Assembly: GCA_934693135.1 (NCBI GenBank)
Contig: CAKUVA010000001.1
Coordinates: forward strand, 1-64,000
DNA: 64,000 bases
DNA from: an uncultured Bacteroidales bacterium
GTDB taxonomy: Bacteria; Bacteroidota; Bacteroidia; Bacteroidales; UBA932
Direction: 5' to 3'
Part shown: one piece after another, positions 8,001-17,686 of the stretch
How the letters are laid out: every line of letters begins with the position of its first letter
Numbering within the stretch: the first letter of the stretch is position 1
Notes under the pieces: generated by a model
What the model was told of the DNA's origin: nothing
The model's database searches: none
Seen by the model: only the letters and a program-made list of their open reading frames with translations
Position numbers and translations under genes: made by a program

Positions 8001-10635
8001 TCTTCCTTCATCTGTATATACATTCTATGTCAAGACGTTGCCGGATGTGGAATGTCTTGCCGCCGTGTTCGACAAGAGTACCGAAACCATCGCTTCCAAT
8101 GTGTGGAACACTTTTAGAATGAATGATTTTCATGCTGGATATGTCAATGTTGACGTCATTCCGGGAAGTGTCGGGGATAATATGGTCGGCGACGGCGATT
8201 TCCGGCTTGACGAGGTTGTGGTGACAGGATATGGCGTACAGGACAGGCGGCGCTATAAGTCAAATAGGCTATACTCCAGGGCTGCGGCGCCTATGATGAT
8301 GGAAGGTGCTGTCTCTGATTCTATTGAATCTGATGCCGCTGAATCGGAAAATGAGCCTGCGATAAGGGAGCGCTTTGCCAATGCTCTGACTTTCCAGCCG
8401 TTCCTTCGTTCTGACAAGGACGGGAATCTTTCATTCTCGTTCAGCACGTCGGACAAGCTGTCCACATATATCGTGTCGCTCTACGCCCACGACAGGCAGA
8501 TGAGGAACTCCGTGCTGCGTCGCGAGATGATGGTGACGATACCTGTGAAGGTCAATCTGGTGGAACCTAAGTATCTTTATATGGGTGATACTTATCGTCT
8601 TGCGGCTTCTGTCTCGTCAGTAGCCGACAGACCTGTATCAGGGACATTGACCTTATATATTTATAACGGTGGAGACTACAGGACGCTTGCTGGCGTGTCG
8701 CCTCTCGCGTCGGAGTCCAGGCATGTGACGGTTCCGGCAGGGGAGTCGGTGAGGTCTGAGTTCGAGGTGGATGCGGCTACCCTTCTTCGTGAATCAGCCT
8801 TTCCTGCCGACCTCGGCTTCAAGGTGGTATTCGTCGCCGATAAGAACATTGGCTCGGAAACCGGAGCCTCTGTGGGTGGATTTTCTGACGGAATGTTTGT
8901 TAGCGTGCCGGTATATCCTGCGGTTCAGACCCTTACGGAATCGCACTCGGCCGTGTTGCTCTCCGGTATGGACAAGGATGCTCTTGTCGAAAAGCTTCGT
9001 GGGGAGTTCGTCAATGTCCATGGCCGGGATGCGGATATTAAGACGATAAGCGTTATGGATATGGTACGGGAGTGCATTCCTTCCAAGGTGGAGCCTGACG
9101 GAAAGGATGTCCTGTCGCTCTCCGAGGCAATGTATGTCAGGAACCTGTCATATCAGTTGAGAGGCCGTGCCCGTGTGCAGGAGACTGATGATGCAGAGAT
9201 GTCCGACGAGGAGCTCTTCAGGAAGGTTCTTGCTTGTCACAATGCAGATGGAGGCTTTGCCTGGTTCGAGGGTATGACTTCCTCTCCTGTCATAACGGCT
9301 GTGCTTCTGGAGCGTTTCTCCAAGATGCTTGCCGCAGGGCTTATTGACAATGAAGATGCGGTCTCCGATGATGCTGCGTCCTGCGGCAATGTCGCTGAAG
9401 TCCTCGCCTCGGCAGTCCGATATCTGGACAAGGAACAGTTCAGTGCTTCTGATGTCTGCCCGCTGTGGTGCGGAGGGGTGTCCGATGCACAGTATATGTA
9501 TGTCAGGTCAATGTTCCCATCTGTTCCTTTCGATGCGAAGTCATTGACGGGAAAGGATATTGACAAGAGGATGAAAAATTTTCGCAGGGAAGCCAAGGCT
9601 TATCTTGTCCCTGTGAAGGCGCGCGGAATGAATGGCTATATCCTCGGCAAGGCACGCAGGCTTGCCATCTTGCGTAATCTCGCCGCCGATGCGGACGGCA
9701 TTGCCCTGGCCAAGGCCTGGGGGCTGGGGATAAACATTGACTCGCGGCTCTCTAAATCTGTTGAGGCCGATGTGGTATCGTTGCTGGAATATGCTGTGGA
9801 ACATAAGGATGGAGGTGTATATTATCCTAATCTCGTGATGCCGTTCCGCGGCCTTCTTGAGAGCGAGGCTTATGCGCACTCTATGTTGTGCGACTTGTTC
9901 ACTGCTTATACCCTCGATGCTTCATCGTCTCCTGCTGCTGCCGGTTCTGTAAATGTCAAGGAGGCTTTGCGTGTAGCTGACGGTATCCGTCTCTGGCTTA
10001 TGCTCCAGAAGGAGACTCAGCACTGGGATGCCGAGCCTGCATTTGTCGATGCCATAAATTCCGTGATGAGCGGAAGTCCTGCGGTTAAGTCCACAAGCGT
10101 TGTGACATTGTCCAAGTCATATTCAAGGCCGTTCTCTGAGATCAGGACTGCCGGCAATGGGTTTACGATAGAGAGGCGTCTTTTCCGTGAGGTCGCTTCT
10201 GTCTCCGCTGAACGTGATTCTGGAGAGATTTCCCGTGTGGAGATCCGTCCTGGGGAGATGTTGAATGTGGGGGATAAGATCATTGCGGAGTATCGTATCC
10301 ACAATGACGAGAACCGCAGTTTTGTCCGTCTGACTGTTCCTCGCGAGGCGGCGTTCCGCCCTGCAGATCAGCTTTCGGGCCGCTATGGCTGGTGGATGAG
10401 CCCGCTCCGTGTGGCTGGATGGTACACATTTGCGCCTCAAGGGTATAGAGATGTCAAGCCGGACCGTACCGAATATATGTTCGACTCGTATCCTGAGGAG
10501 AATACTGTGATTTCCGAGGAGTTTTTCGTGACCCAGGCCGGAATGTTCTCCGCTCCTGTCCCTGTCATTGAGTCTCTTTACGCTCCGCACTATCGCGCCA
10601 ACGCCTCTTTTGCCGGTGCAGTAGTGGTTGAATGA
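5098..10635 (+). CDS. very large alpha-2-macroglobulin-like (MG2 domain) envelope protein
   Basis: An 1845-residue protein with an N-terminal signal or anchor segment (hydrophobic about 7-22, no lipobox Cys). An MG2-type macroglobulin domain starts near residue 513 (IYTDRGAYNPGDTVDFKAV) and ends near 618 (DDFVLPTFDVLF). The alpha-2-macroglobulin core domain is near 1095-1130 (FQPFLRSDKDGNLSFSFSTS). A helical toroid-like region follows from about 1375 (HNADGGFAWFEG). I see no CxEQ thioester, so this is a thioester-less member. Macroglobulins trap proteases. Bacterial relatives sit in the periplasm or on the surface, and a protective role is inferred. Odd: residues about 1037-1048 read LDEVVVTGYGVQ, the phrase typical of SusC-type receptors just before the plug. 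It is monocistronic, between a terminator and a sigma factor gene. Confidence 0.85.
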   Translation: MRRRTLTFIGIFILALTTLTMSAFLRKDNAGRQPVDSEGHVLTELWADFGKAVLQDRPKRQADILLQIREQAMEQHIAYDFYDASKHYVEAVADRNWKLRDTLNSEFAENVKKFGEPVVTFVWMAGPGDSRPDSVFRFVQANSKALKSCHNQPFYKIGGGYFGSLFGTDAGFLKEFYANDYEYALWRMLFSSSRRNVTEGRIYEALKDYEGGSYPLGAYLEYLTVKVNADVSDDKKLSELQSFADKYDGRAVSLFAKADILAVRFHNMLKDKKMSSTDYEKFYNECQAFEKERNAFHGSEARIAKEASGVESIIAELTDKGIDLDIRNGKIVVVLKNLDKAHLTMKLGNDASKALIDKVLKNDVRNFFVGDTLKLAVPELNDGEYVIYAENDKAANVLNYSSFRISLASRADSRGLCIYAADYKSGEPLEAADLELKKNGKTVAAYKGFRFNGFTPLPEEISSRLKGNAYYALSCSFVDESGWLHKSRDISLRGKSEDSAQPARQKDTRRRACNIYTDRGAYNPGDTVDFKAVIYYTDFVNSAEVSPSGAKYKVVLVNAEGNEVDSRSLMTNEFGSIAGQFVLPEDGRNGYYRIEVVSDPEYSDGSFSKSFRVDDFVLPTFDVLFDNDERLYLPGDEVSVTGKVASYTGHQVSSARAVYEVESYGKQVASGALTLASDGVFSLRFGSDEHRCWSSYRVIVRITDDTGETHEYGRSVWITGAVNVEASLVNASDGNVRTIRRYRDVWGSWSYADSPAILRSDMASVKLSVDSRGGADAPVQISYCIENERGEELSSESVISGTVKEIDMSGFDSGLYSVTARASVRSASGREYKDSTTLRFILVRDSDKVLDAPVKDLIVPVRTEVNAGERAELLFGTADGAPVWALAEVFGGNSMLLETRMVRLSGVRGKEGSLERLSFEYKDEYPDAIRIQMFYFKNSETVSYGYEFHRVRSERVLPLEFASFEDRTLPSSVYTFYVKTLPDVECLAAVFDKSTETIASNVWNTFRMNDFHAGYVNVDVIPGSVGDNMVGDGDFRLDEVVVTGYGVQDRRRYKSNRLYSRAAAPMMMEGAVSDSIESDAAESENEPAIRERFANALTFQPFLRSDKDGNLSFSFSTSDKLSTYIVSLYAHDRQMRNSVLRREMMVTIPVKVNLVEPKYLYMGDTYRLAASVSSVADRPVSGTLTLYIYNGGDYRTLAGVSPLASESRHVTVPAGESVRSEFEVDAATLLRESAFPADLGFKVVFVADKNIGSETGASVGGFSDGMFVSVPVYPAVQTLTESHSAVLLSGMDKDALVEKLRGEFVNVHGRDADIKTISVMDMVRECIPSKVEPDGKDVLSLSEAMYVRNLSYQLRGRARVQETDDAEMSDEELFRKVLACHNADGGFAWFEGMTSSPVITAVLLERFSKMLAAGLIDNEDAVSDDAASCGNVAEVLASAVRYLDKEQFSASDVCPLWCGGVSDAQYMYVRSMFPSVPFDAKSLTGKDIDKRMKNFRREAKAYLVPVKARGMNGYILGKARRLAILRNLAADADGIALAKAWGLGINIDSRLSKSVEADVVSLLEYAVEHKDGGVYYPNLVMPFRGLLESEAYAHSMLCDLFTAYTLDASSSPAAAGSVNVKEALRVADGIRLWLMLQKETQHWDAEPAFVDAINSVMSGSPAVKSTSVVTLSKSYSRPFSEIRTAGNGFTIERRLFREVASVSAERDSGEISRVEIRPGEMLNVGDKIIAEYRIHNDENRSFVRLTVPREAAFRPADQLSGRYGWWMSPLRVAGWYTFAPQGYRDVKPDRTEYMFDSYPEENTVISEEFFVTQAGMFSAPVPVIESLYAPHYRANASFAGAVVVE

Positions 10636-10705
10636 TAGTTTTCAGTGTTAAGAATTTGTTATATTATTTGCGGATGGCATATTAAAATGATAACTTCGCA
10701 ATGAT

Positions 10706-11254
10706 ATGACGGAATCAGATAATATATTTTCTGCTCGCGTTGGGGACGATTTGGTATTTAGGAAGATCTTTGACCGATACTATCCCAAGGTGTTAGGTTT
10801 TTTGTGCTCATTTCTGCAGTCTGAATCAGATGCAGAGGATGTTGCGCAGAATGTTTTCGTTAAACTATGGATGAGGCGTGATGATTTGTTTGGTATGGAT
10901 GGCCTTGATTTATATCTTTTCCGCATGACCATCAATATGGCTATCAATTTCTCAAAATCAAGAAAACACTACACTGGAATCGGAAACATTGACATCTCTG
11001 AAACGACAGAAATCGAGGATGTTATGGATACAAAAGAAAGATTGGCTATTATTTCTAAAATAGTGGCCAACTTACCTGAAAAAAGACGTGAAGTGTTCAT
11101 GCTCAGCCGTTTCCGCCACTTAACCCATAAAGAAATAGCTGCCAAGTTGAATATATCTGTCAAGACAGTTGAGAATCATATAAACTTAACATTGAAGGAA
11201 CTCCGTAAGGTCAGGTGTGTTATTGCATTCTTCTTGGCCATGGTTTTTGGATAA
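10706..11254 (+). CDS. ECF-type RNA polymerase sigma-70 factor
   Basis: A 182-residue sigma factor with only regions 2 and 4. Region 2 runs about residues 20-90 (FDRYYPKVLGFLCSF, SDAEDVAQNVFVKLW). Region 4 runs about 120-172, with the helix-turn-helix LTHKEIAAKLNISVKTVENH. The C-terminus is hydrophobic (VIAFFLAMVFG), as in many Bacteroidota FecI-like factors. With the FecR-like gene next to it and the STN-bearing SusC after that, it forms a cell-surface signalling triad: substrate binding at the receptor releases the sigma factor to transcribe the uptake operon. The ATG at 10706 gives a normal N-terminus. Confidence 0.92.
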   Translation: MTESDNIFSARVGDDLVFRKIFDRYYPKVLGFLCSFLQSESDAEDVAQNVFVKLWMRRDDLFGMDGLDLYLFRMTINMAINFSKSRKHYTGIGNIDISETTEIEDVMDTKERLAIISKIVANLPEKRREVFMLSRFRHLTHKEIAAKLNISVKTVENHINLTLKELRKVRCVIAFFLAMVFG

Positions 11255-11322
11255 AATGAAAAAACTTTTGGGGGATATGGTCTGTTGAGTTGTTTTATAC
11301 GCGAAAACAATCGTTATAGTTT

Positions 11323-12264
11323 ATGACAACCAAGGATTTATACGACAAGTGGGCCGACCAAAAGCCTGTGAAACTTAGTGATGCCCAGTTAAATGAGGCT
11401 TTTATTAAGGTGAAGGGAAAAATCCATGCTGCGGAAGTTTCCGTTATGTCAGAAATATTATCATCGGAGCTTCATGTGCGTCGGCAAAAAAAGGTCGTAC
11501 ATATATTGTCTGTAGTCTTGGCTGCTGCATGCCTTCTAATGCCTATTGTGATTATCAATGTTTCAAGACATTCCTATGATAAAGGCCTTTCCGCTCAAGT
11601 CCCTGTGCAATCAATGCCTGAAATATGCGAATATTCAGCCAATGCTGGGGAGGTTCGTCATATAATGCTTTCTGATTCGACATCTGTAATCCTCAATTCA
11701 GGCTCTGTTCTGATATGCCCTTCAGAGTTCAATGGAGACAATCGTAGTGTGTATCTGAACGGAGAAGCAAGTTTCGATGTTACAAAGGATGCGATTCATC
11801 CATTTATAGTTAATACCTCTGATATTGATATCATTGTTCATGGAACGAAATTCAATGTGTCTTCGTATAGTGATGATGATATAGTGAGTACTACATTATG
11901 TAGAGGAAGTATATCTGCAATGCCAAAGAATGGGGGTGATGTTGTTAAATTGTATCCTGGACAGCGATTTGTTGTGGATAGGTCTAATGGTAGTATGATA
12001 GTGGAAGATGTTGATGCTGACGAGGATGTTGCTTGGGAGACCGGTAAATTGTGTTTTCGTTCCAAATCGATTCATGAAATAGTGAAAATTCTCGAGCGGA
12101 GATATGCTGTGAGAATTTATATAACCACAGGAAAATATGACGGCGATGTTATTACTGCCAAGTTCATTCAAGGAGAAACTTTGGACGAACTTATGTCGGC
12201 GTTATGCAAACTCATACCTGGAATGACATACCGTAAGGTCAATTCGAATATTTATATCAGATAG
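11323..12264 (+). CDS. FecR-family anti-sigma factor
   Basis: A 313-residue single-pass inner-membrane protein: cytoplasmic sigma-binding part 1-57, transmembrane segment 58-80 (VVHILSVVLAAACLLMPIVI), periplasmic FecR domain about 110-230 (LSDSTSVILNSGSV, VYLNGEASFDV, GTKFNVSSY), and a C-terminal DUF4974-type domain about 243-313 that resembles an STN fold (FRSKSIHEIVKILERRYAVRI). It should hold the sigma factor encoded 68 bases upstream until the SusC STN domain signals. Length and order are standard. Confidence 0.9.
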   Translation: MTTKDLYDKWADQKPVKLSDAQLNEAFIKVKGKIHAAEVSVMSEILSSELHVRRQKKVVHILSVVLAAACLLMPIVIINVSRHSYDKGLSAQVPVQSMPEICEYSANAGEVRHIMLSDSTSVILNSGSVLICPSEFNGDNRSVYLNGEASFDVTKDAIHPFIVNTSDIDIIVHGTKFNVSSYSDDDIVSTTLCRGSISAMPKNGGDVVKLYPGQRFVVDRSNGSMIVEDVDADEDVAWETGKLCFRSKSIHEIVKILERRYAVRIYITTGKYDGDVITAKFIQGETLDELMSALCKLIPGMTYRKVNSNIYIR

Positions 12265-12307
12265 TCTGTAATATCTGATTATCACATAATTAATTTATTA
12301 ACTCATT

Positions 12308-15300
12308 ATGAAACAATTGATTGCATTACTCACTTGCATTCTATTGTCGTCATCTGTCTCGTCTGGATTATATGCTCAGACGCAGTCTGTAAGACTTAAA
12401 CATGAAAGGATGACGATTTTAGATGTGTTTTCTGCTATCGAACAGCAGACGGGACTAACCGTGGCCTACAATGAAAGTTCGTTAGATGTTTCCAATATTG
12501 TAGTTGTACCGGCTAGTGGAAATGTATCTGACATTATGAACGATGTGTTGAAAAATACTGGAAACTCATTTTCTTTCCAAGGAAAGATGATTTTAGTTCA
12601 TAAGGTTGTGCAGTCAAAGACCTTTAGGTATTCCGGAATCGTGATTGATAAGGATGGTCCAGTTATTGGTGCTGCTGTTATGGTGGATGGAACAGATAAG
12701 GTAGTAGTTACTGGTACTGATGGAAAATTTTCGATAGATGCATCTCCTGGCTCTGTCTTGAAAACTTCGATTCTTGGATATAAAGACGCGGTCTTGACTA
12801 TTGGAACGCAAACCGATAACCTTAGTATATTGGTTGAGGTCGATTCCAGATTACTAGATGAATCCGTGGTTGTCGGGTATGCTTCTATGAAAAGGCGGGA
12901 TCTTGTTGGTGCTGTCGATCAGGTAGGCAGCGATGTTATTGAGAATCGTCCTAATGGCAATCTTGCTCGTTCTCTTCAAGGGGAGGTAGCTGGTTTGAAT
13001 ATCTCATTTACAGATAGTAAGCCATCTCGTTCAGCTACTTTCAATGTGCGTGGTACTACTTCGGTGGGCGCCGGAGGTTCTACTCTTGTCCTCATCGATG
13101 GGGTAGAAGGTAGCTTAAACTCTATTAATCCGCAGGATGTGGAGAGTGTCAGTGTCCTTAAGGATGCCTCATCTACTGCAGTTTATGGAGCTCGTGGTGC
13201 CTTTGGCGTGATTCTCGTGACTACTAAAAATCCTCAGAAAGGTCGTCCTGTTATTAACTATAATGGTTCTGTAACTGTGAATAGAAGAACAGTGATTCCT
13301 GATGTCGTAACTGATGGAAAGACTTGGCTTGATTGGTGGAAGGCATGTTACAATGGTTATTACAATGGTTCAAAGGCCTTGCTCGGACACATTGACAGTA
13401 CGGTTCCTTATAGCGAAGATATATACAGTGAACTTATTCGCAGGAGAAGTGATCCTTCGCTTTCGAAGACAATGGCCTTGCAGGGGAACAGCATGTTTGG
13501 GTGGGCCTATATGGAATCTACTGACTGGTACGATCTTTTCTATAAGGATTACAATTGGTCTACTGAACATAATCTATCAGTTTCTGGAGGAAGCGATATG
13601 GCTGACTACTATATTTCTGGAAGATTTTACGACATGGATGGAATCTACAAGGTTGGCAATGAGGACTACAAGAAATATGATCTTCGTGCTAAAGGAACGT
13701 TGAAAGTCCGTCCGTGGCTGAAGATTACCAATAACATCTCAATGTCTGTAGTAAATCATTATGAGCCGAAACATTCAAGAGATAATTTCAATGTCCAGAA
13801 GGCGATTAACCATGCAGCCATGCCTCTGTCTCCAGTGAAAAATCCTGATGGAACATGGACAACAGCGGCAGCGATTTCTGGATATGCAGCATTCTCTGAA
13901 GGAACTTCTTGGCGTACAAATGATTACATGTATCTTCGAGAGAAGATATCAGCTGACATTGACATTATAAAGAATGTCCTTAAGGCTTCAGTTGATTATT
14001 CGTATAACTACACGAGTCGTAAGAGGGTTGATGTACAGAATCCTATCAAGTATTCCAAAAAACCTGGAGAGATCCTGCTTGAATCAGAGTCTGCCGGCTC
14101 TTCTCGTCAGCAGGTGAACTATTTCACGAGGTATCAGGCTGCCAATGCTTATGTTACGTATAGTCCGAATCTTGGTAAGAACAATAGTCTCACTTTGCTT
14201 GGTGGTTGGAATATAGAACAGCAGAAGTATGAGACATTGTCCATTTCAAGAGCTGGCATCATCACACCCTCAAAGCCTTCATTCTCGCTTATGGATGGAA
14301 CAACTTCTGACCCTGTTGCAGGTGGCAACGCATGGTCTTATGTTGGTGCTTTCTATAGATTGAACTACAGCTTTAAAGGACGTTATCTTGCTGAAGTTAG
14401 TGGCCGTTATGATGGCTCGTCCAAGTTCCCTTCAAACTCTAAATGGGGAATGTTCCCTTCAGCATCATTAGGATGGCGTATATCAGACGAAAGTTGGATG
14501 CAATGGGCGTCTGGAGCCATGGATAATGCTAAGATTAGAATATCTGCTGGTTCTATGGGTAACGGAAATGTTTCACCATATTCTTATACGTCTGATATGA
14601 GCATTGCTACGGCAAGTGATATTGTATTAGGTGGTTCTCTTCCTTCCTATACGACCGTTGGCAGTCTTGTTCCAGTGTCACTCACTTGGGAGAAGGCAAC
14701 GACTTATGATATTGGTCTCGACCTTGAGTTTCTACGTAACAGACTTTCTTTCAGTGGAGATATCTATAGGCGTTATACTACTAATATGTATACTGTTAGC
14801 GAATCGCTCCCTTCAGTGTTTGGTACGACACCTCCAAAAGGCAATAATGCTGAGATGAAGACTGATGGTTTCGAGATAACCTTATCGTGGCGCGATGAGT
14901 TTAAGATGTTTGGTAAGCCATTTAGCTACAGTATTAAAGGTATGCTTTGGGATAGTAAATCAGTTATTACGAAGTATGCCAATGATACTGGTTCCCTTGG
15001 TACACTTAAAGGCTATATCCAGAATGGTGGCTCACCATCTTCATATTATGTTGGTATGACAGTTGGCGAAATCTGGGGATATACGGTTGACGGCTTGTTC
15101 CGTGATCAAGATGATATCGACCACTCTGCTGTTCATAACTTTCAGCAGGCTTCCGATAAAGTGACACGTCCTGGTCAGGTGAAAATAAAGGATTTAGATG
15201 GGGACAATGTGATTAGTCCAGGTAACTTCAAAGTGCATGACCATGGAGATCTTAAGATTATCGGAAACAATGCTCCAAGATATAATTATGGTATAAACCT

Positions 15301-15835
15301 CGCCGCAAACTGGAATGGTATAGGTCTTTCAGTATTCCTTCAGGGTGTGATCCACCGAGACTGGTATCCTGGTTCTGATTCGGGTTACTTCTGGGGTAAG
15401 TATGGCCGTCCTTTCTTCTCATTCATACCATCTATTCATACTGATAGCAGGAAAGTATATAGTGCTGAGGCGAACAACTGGGATACTGCGTATTGGCCGA
15501 GAATCTCTACTTATCAGTCCAATGCTTCATACAGTTGGACGAAGGTCCTCGAAATCCCAAATACAAGATATATTCAGAATGCTGGTTATCTTAGGGTGAA
15601 GAATATCCAGCTTGATTATACTTTCAATGAGAAGATGTGTAAGAAAATAGGTCTTTCTGGTCTCAAGGTTTACCTTACAGGAGAGAATTTGTTTACATTT
15701 ACGTCTCTTCACAAGTATGCGCCTAACTATGATCCTGAAGGGTTGTCTTACGATTCTGATTTCTCTACAGCGGCAGATGGCTATACATATCCTGTCCTTA
15801 AGAGTTTTACTTTAGGCCTTAATATAACTTTCTAA
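12308..15835 (+). CDS. SusC/RagA-type TonB-dependent transporter with STN signalling domain
   Basis: An 1175-residue outer-membrane importer. Signal peptide 1-23 (ending LYAQ). The secretin/TonB short N-terminal (STN) domain is about 25-90 (VRLKHERMTILDVFSAIEQQ). A carboxypeptidase-D-like regulatory domain is about 103-180. The TonB-box/plug region begins near 185 (DESVVVGYASMKRRD), with the plug motif LVLIDGVEGSLNSINPQDVE near 257-276 and AVYGARGAFGVILVTTK near 288-304. The 22-strand barrel fills the rest and ends in FTLGLNITF. The STN domain marks it as a transducer that talks to the FecR-like protein upstream. It pairs with the SusD gene immediately after it. The substrate may be a phosphodiester-containing compound, because a glycerophosphodiesterase ends the operon. 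Confidence 0.93.
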   Translation: MKQLIALLTCILLSSSVSSGLYAQTQSVRLKHERMTILDVFSAIEQQTGLTVAYNESSLDVSNIVVVPASGNVSDIMNDVLKNTGNSFSFQGKMILVHKVVQSKTFRYSGIVIDKDGPVIGAAVMVDGTDKVVVTGTDGKFSIDASPGSVLKTSILGYKDAVLTIGTQTDNLSILVEVDSRLLDESVVVGYASMKRRDLVGAVDQVGSDVIENRPNGNLARSLQGEVAGLNISFTDSKPSRSATFNVRGTTSVGAGGSTLVLIDGVEGSLNSINPQDVESVSVLKDASSTAVYGARGAFGVILVTTKNPQKGRPVINYNGSVTVNRRTVIPDVVTDGKTWLDWWKACYNGYYNGSKALLGHIDSTVPYSEDIYSELIRRRSDPSLSKTMALQGNSMFGWAYMESTDWYDLFYKDYNWSTEHNLSVSGGSDMADYYISGRFYDMDGIYKVGNEDYKKYDLRAKGTLKVRPWLKITNNISMSVVNHYEPKHSRDNFNVQKAINHAAMPLSPVKNPDGTWTTAAAISGYAAFSEGTSWRTNDYMYLREKISADIDIIKNVLKASVDYSYNYTSRKRVDVQNPIKYSKKPGEILLESESAGSSRQQVNYFTRYQAANAYVTYSPNLGKNNSLTLLGGWNIEQQKYETLSISRAGIITPSKPSFSLMDGTTSDPVAGGNAWSYVGAFYRLNYSFKGRYLAEVSGRYDGSSKFPSNSKWGMFPSASLGWRISDESWMQWASGAMDNAKIRISAGSMGNGNVSPYSYTSDMSIATASDIVLGGSLPSYTTVGSLVPVSLTWEKATTYDIGLDLEFLRNRLSFSGDIYRRYTTNMYTVSESLPSVFGTTPPKGNNAEMKTDGFEITLSWRDEFKMFGKPFSYSIKGMLWDSKSVITKYANDTGSLGTLKGYIQNGGSPSSYYVGMTVGEIWGYTVDGLFRDQDDIDHSAVHNFQQASDKVTRPGQVKIKDLDGDNVISPGNFKVHDHGDLKIIGNNAPRYNYGINLAANWNGIGLSVFLQGVIHRDWYPGSDSGYFWGKYGRPFFSFIPSIHTDSRKVYSAEANNWDTAYWPRISTYQSNASYSWTKVLEIPNTRYIQNAGYLRVKNIQLDYTFNEKMCKKIGLSGLKVYLTGENLFTFTSLHKYAPNYDPEGLSYDSDFSTAADGYTYPVLKSFTLGLNITF

Positions 15836-15847
15836 GTGATAAGTAAT

Positions 15848-17668
15848 ATGAAAAAGATATTATTACCTATGGCGGTTTTGGCAGCATTGGCATTGCCATC
15901 CTGCGAATCATTCCTTACGCAGGAAAACCCCAACAAGATTGAGAGCGAGTTCTATTTCAAGGATGAGTCCTCGCTTGAAATATATACTAATGGCTTGATT
16001 AGGAGTTTTGCTACTTCGATAAAGAGTTTTATTGACGGCGACAAGAATTCTGATACGCATTCATGGGATGGTCAAGCTGCATACTTTATGGATAATTATT
16101 CGGCTGAAGATGCATCTAACTGGTCCACTGGAAATTGGTCGCAACTTCGATCTATAAACTATTATTTGGATAATATGCGCAAGGCATCTGCTTCAGAAGA
16201 TGTACTTGATCATTATGAGGGTGTGGGACGCTTCTTTAGGGCAATGTTCTATTTTAGCAAAATTAAGACGTTTGGTGCGGTTCCATGGTATGAAACTACT
16301 ATTGATCCTACAGATAAGGATGCATTATACAAGGGGCGTGACAGCCGTGAATATGTAGCTTCTAAGGTATTGGAGGATTTAAATTACGCTTGCAGTCATT
16401 GCTCTGCCGACTCTAAATATAGAATACGGGCATCTTATATCCACAAGTATGTCGCTCTTGCTCTTAAATCCAGATTTTGCCTATATGAGGGGACTATGAG
16501 AAAGTACCATTCCACGGATCCTTCTACTGGAAAGCCATGGACAAAAGATGAAAGCGCGATGTATCTTGAGGAGAGTGCCAAGGCCTCGGAAGAAATTATG
16601 AATTCCGGTGTTTACATGCTTGTTGATAATGCGGCTTCACGTAAGACACAGTATCGAGACATGTTCACCAATGCGGATGCATGTGGCTTGTATACTGATG
16701 AGTTTATATGGGCTCGGGACTATGATTTGGATCTTCAAGTAACATATGCCATAAATGACTATATGGTGAATCCTCAGCATGCAAATTATGCCTTTACAAG
16801 GCAATTTATCAATACATATCTGATGACCGATGGAACTCCGTTTACAACGAAATATGGTGATTATGATAGTGTGGATTTTGTGACTGAATGCAATGATAGG
16901 GACTATCGTCTTGCTCAGACCATAAGAACTCCTGGATTTACAAGAGATGGTGGCAAGACTTTATGGGCTCCTGATGTGAAGTTCTCCAAGACGGGATATC
17001 AACCTATAAAGTGGCTTACAGATGATTCATCCAAGGATAATAACACAGCTGCTATCGCATCTGACGTTCCTCTGATGCGTTATGCGGAGGTCCTTCTGAA
17101 CTATGCAGAGGCTAAAGCGGAGCTTGGCCAGATGACAAAGGAGATATGGGACAAGACTATAAAACCTCTTCGCGAACGTTCAGGCGTAGTGAGTATCTAT
17201 CCTGCATCTGCCGATCCGTATATGGTAGAATATTTTCAGAATGAGGTGACTGATCCATATATCTTAGAGGTTAGGAGGGAAAGAGGGGTGGAATTGACGA
17301 TGGAGAATATCCGCTATGACGATATTATAAGATGGCATCAAGGCGAACTCTTCGCACGTCCTTGGATAGGAGTTTGGATTACTGCAGTAGACACTCCGAT
17401 TGATTTGAACAATGATGGTACGCCGGAGACGCTTGTTACTGCAGACCCGAAGAAGGTATCAACATTGAACTTACTTATGATTGATGAGGCTTCAGAGGCT
17501 GGGCATAAGCTTTCGCATGGCACATACGGAAATATCCTTCCAGCAACGGCTCTTCAGCGCAATTGGCATGATTACAAGTATGTGAAGCCTGTGCCGAAGA
17601 CGGCCATTCAGGAAAATCCTGCATTGAACCAAAATCCTGGTTGGGATAAAGTTACCAAGAAGAACTAA
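15848..17668 (+). CDS. SusD/RagB-family outer-membrane lipoprotein
   Basis: A 606-residue surface lipoprotein. The signal peptide ends ALALPSC, giving lipidated Cys19. It has the SusD pattern of N-terminal TPR-like helices (SLEIYTNGLIRSF) and the characteristic C-terminal YILEVRRERGVELTMEN ... DDIIRWHQGEL. It forms the lid of the SusC barrel encoded just upstream and captures the substrate. A GTG at 15836 directly after the SusC stop would add four residues, but the ATG at 15848 gives the normal MKK signal start. It is co-transcribed with SusC and the next two genes. Confidence 0.92.
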   Translation: MKKILLPMAVLAALALPSCESFLTQENPNKIESEFYFKDESSLEIYTNGLIRSFATSIKSFIDGDKNSDTHSWDGQAAYFMDNYSAEDASNWSTGNWSQLRSINYYLDNMRKASASEDVLDHYEGVGRFFRAMFYFSKIKTFGAVPWYETTIDPTDKDALYKGRDSREYVASKVLEDLNYACSHCSADSKYRIRASYIHKYVALALKSRFCLYEGTMRKYHSTDPSTGKPWTKDESAMYLEESAKASEEIMNSGVYMLVDNAASRKTQYRDMFTNADACGLYTDEFIWARDYDLDLQVTYAINDYMVNPQHANYAFTRQFINTYLMTDGTPFTTKYGDYDSVDFVTECNDRDYRLAQTIRTPGFTRDGGKTLWAPDVKFSKTGYQPIKWLTDDSSKDNNTAAIASDVPLMRYAEVLLNYAEAKAELGQMTKEIWDKTIKPLRERSGVVSIYPASADPYMVEYFQNEVTDPYILEVRRERGVELTMENIRYDDIIRWHQGELFARPWIGVWITAVDTPIDLNNDGTPETLVTADPKKVSTLNLLMIDEASEAGHKLSHGTYGNILPATALQRNWHDYKYVKPVPKTAIQENPALNQNPGWDKVTKKN

Positions 17669-17686
17669 TAACTATACTATTATAGT

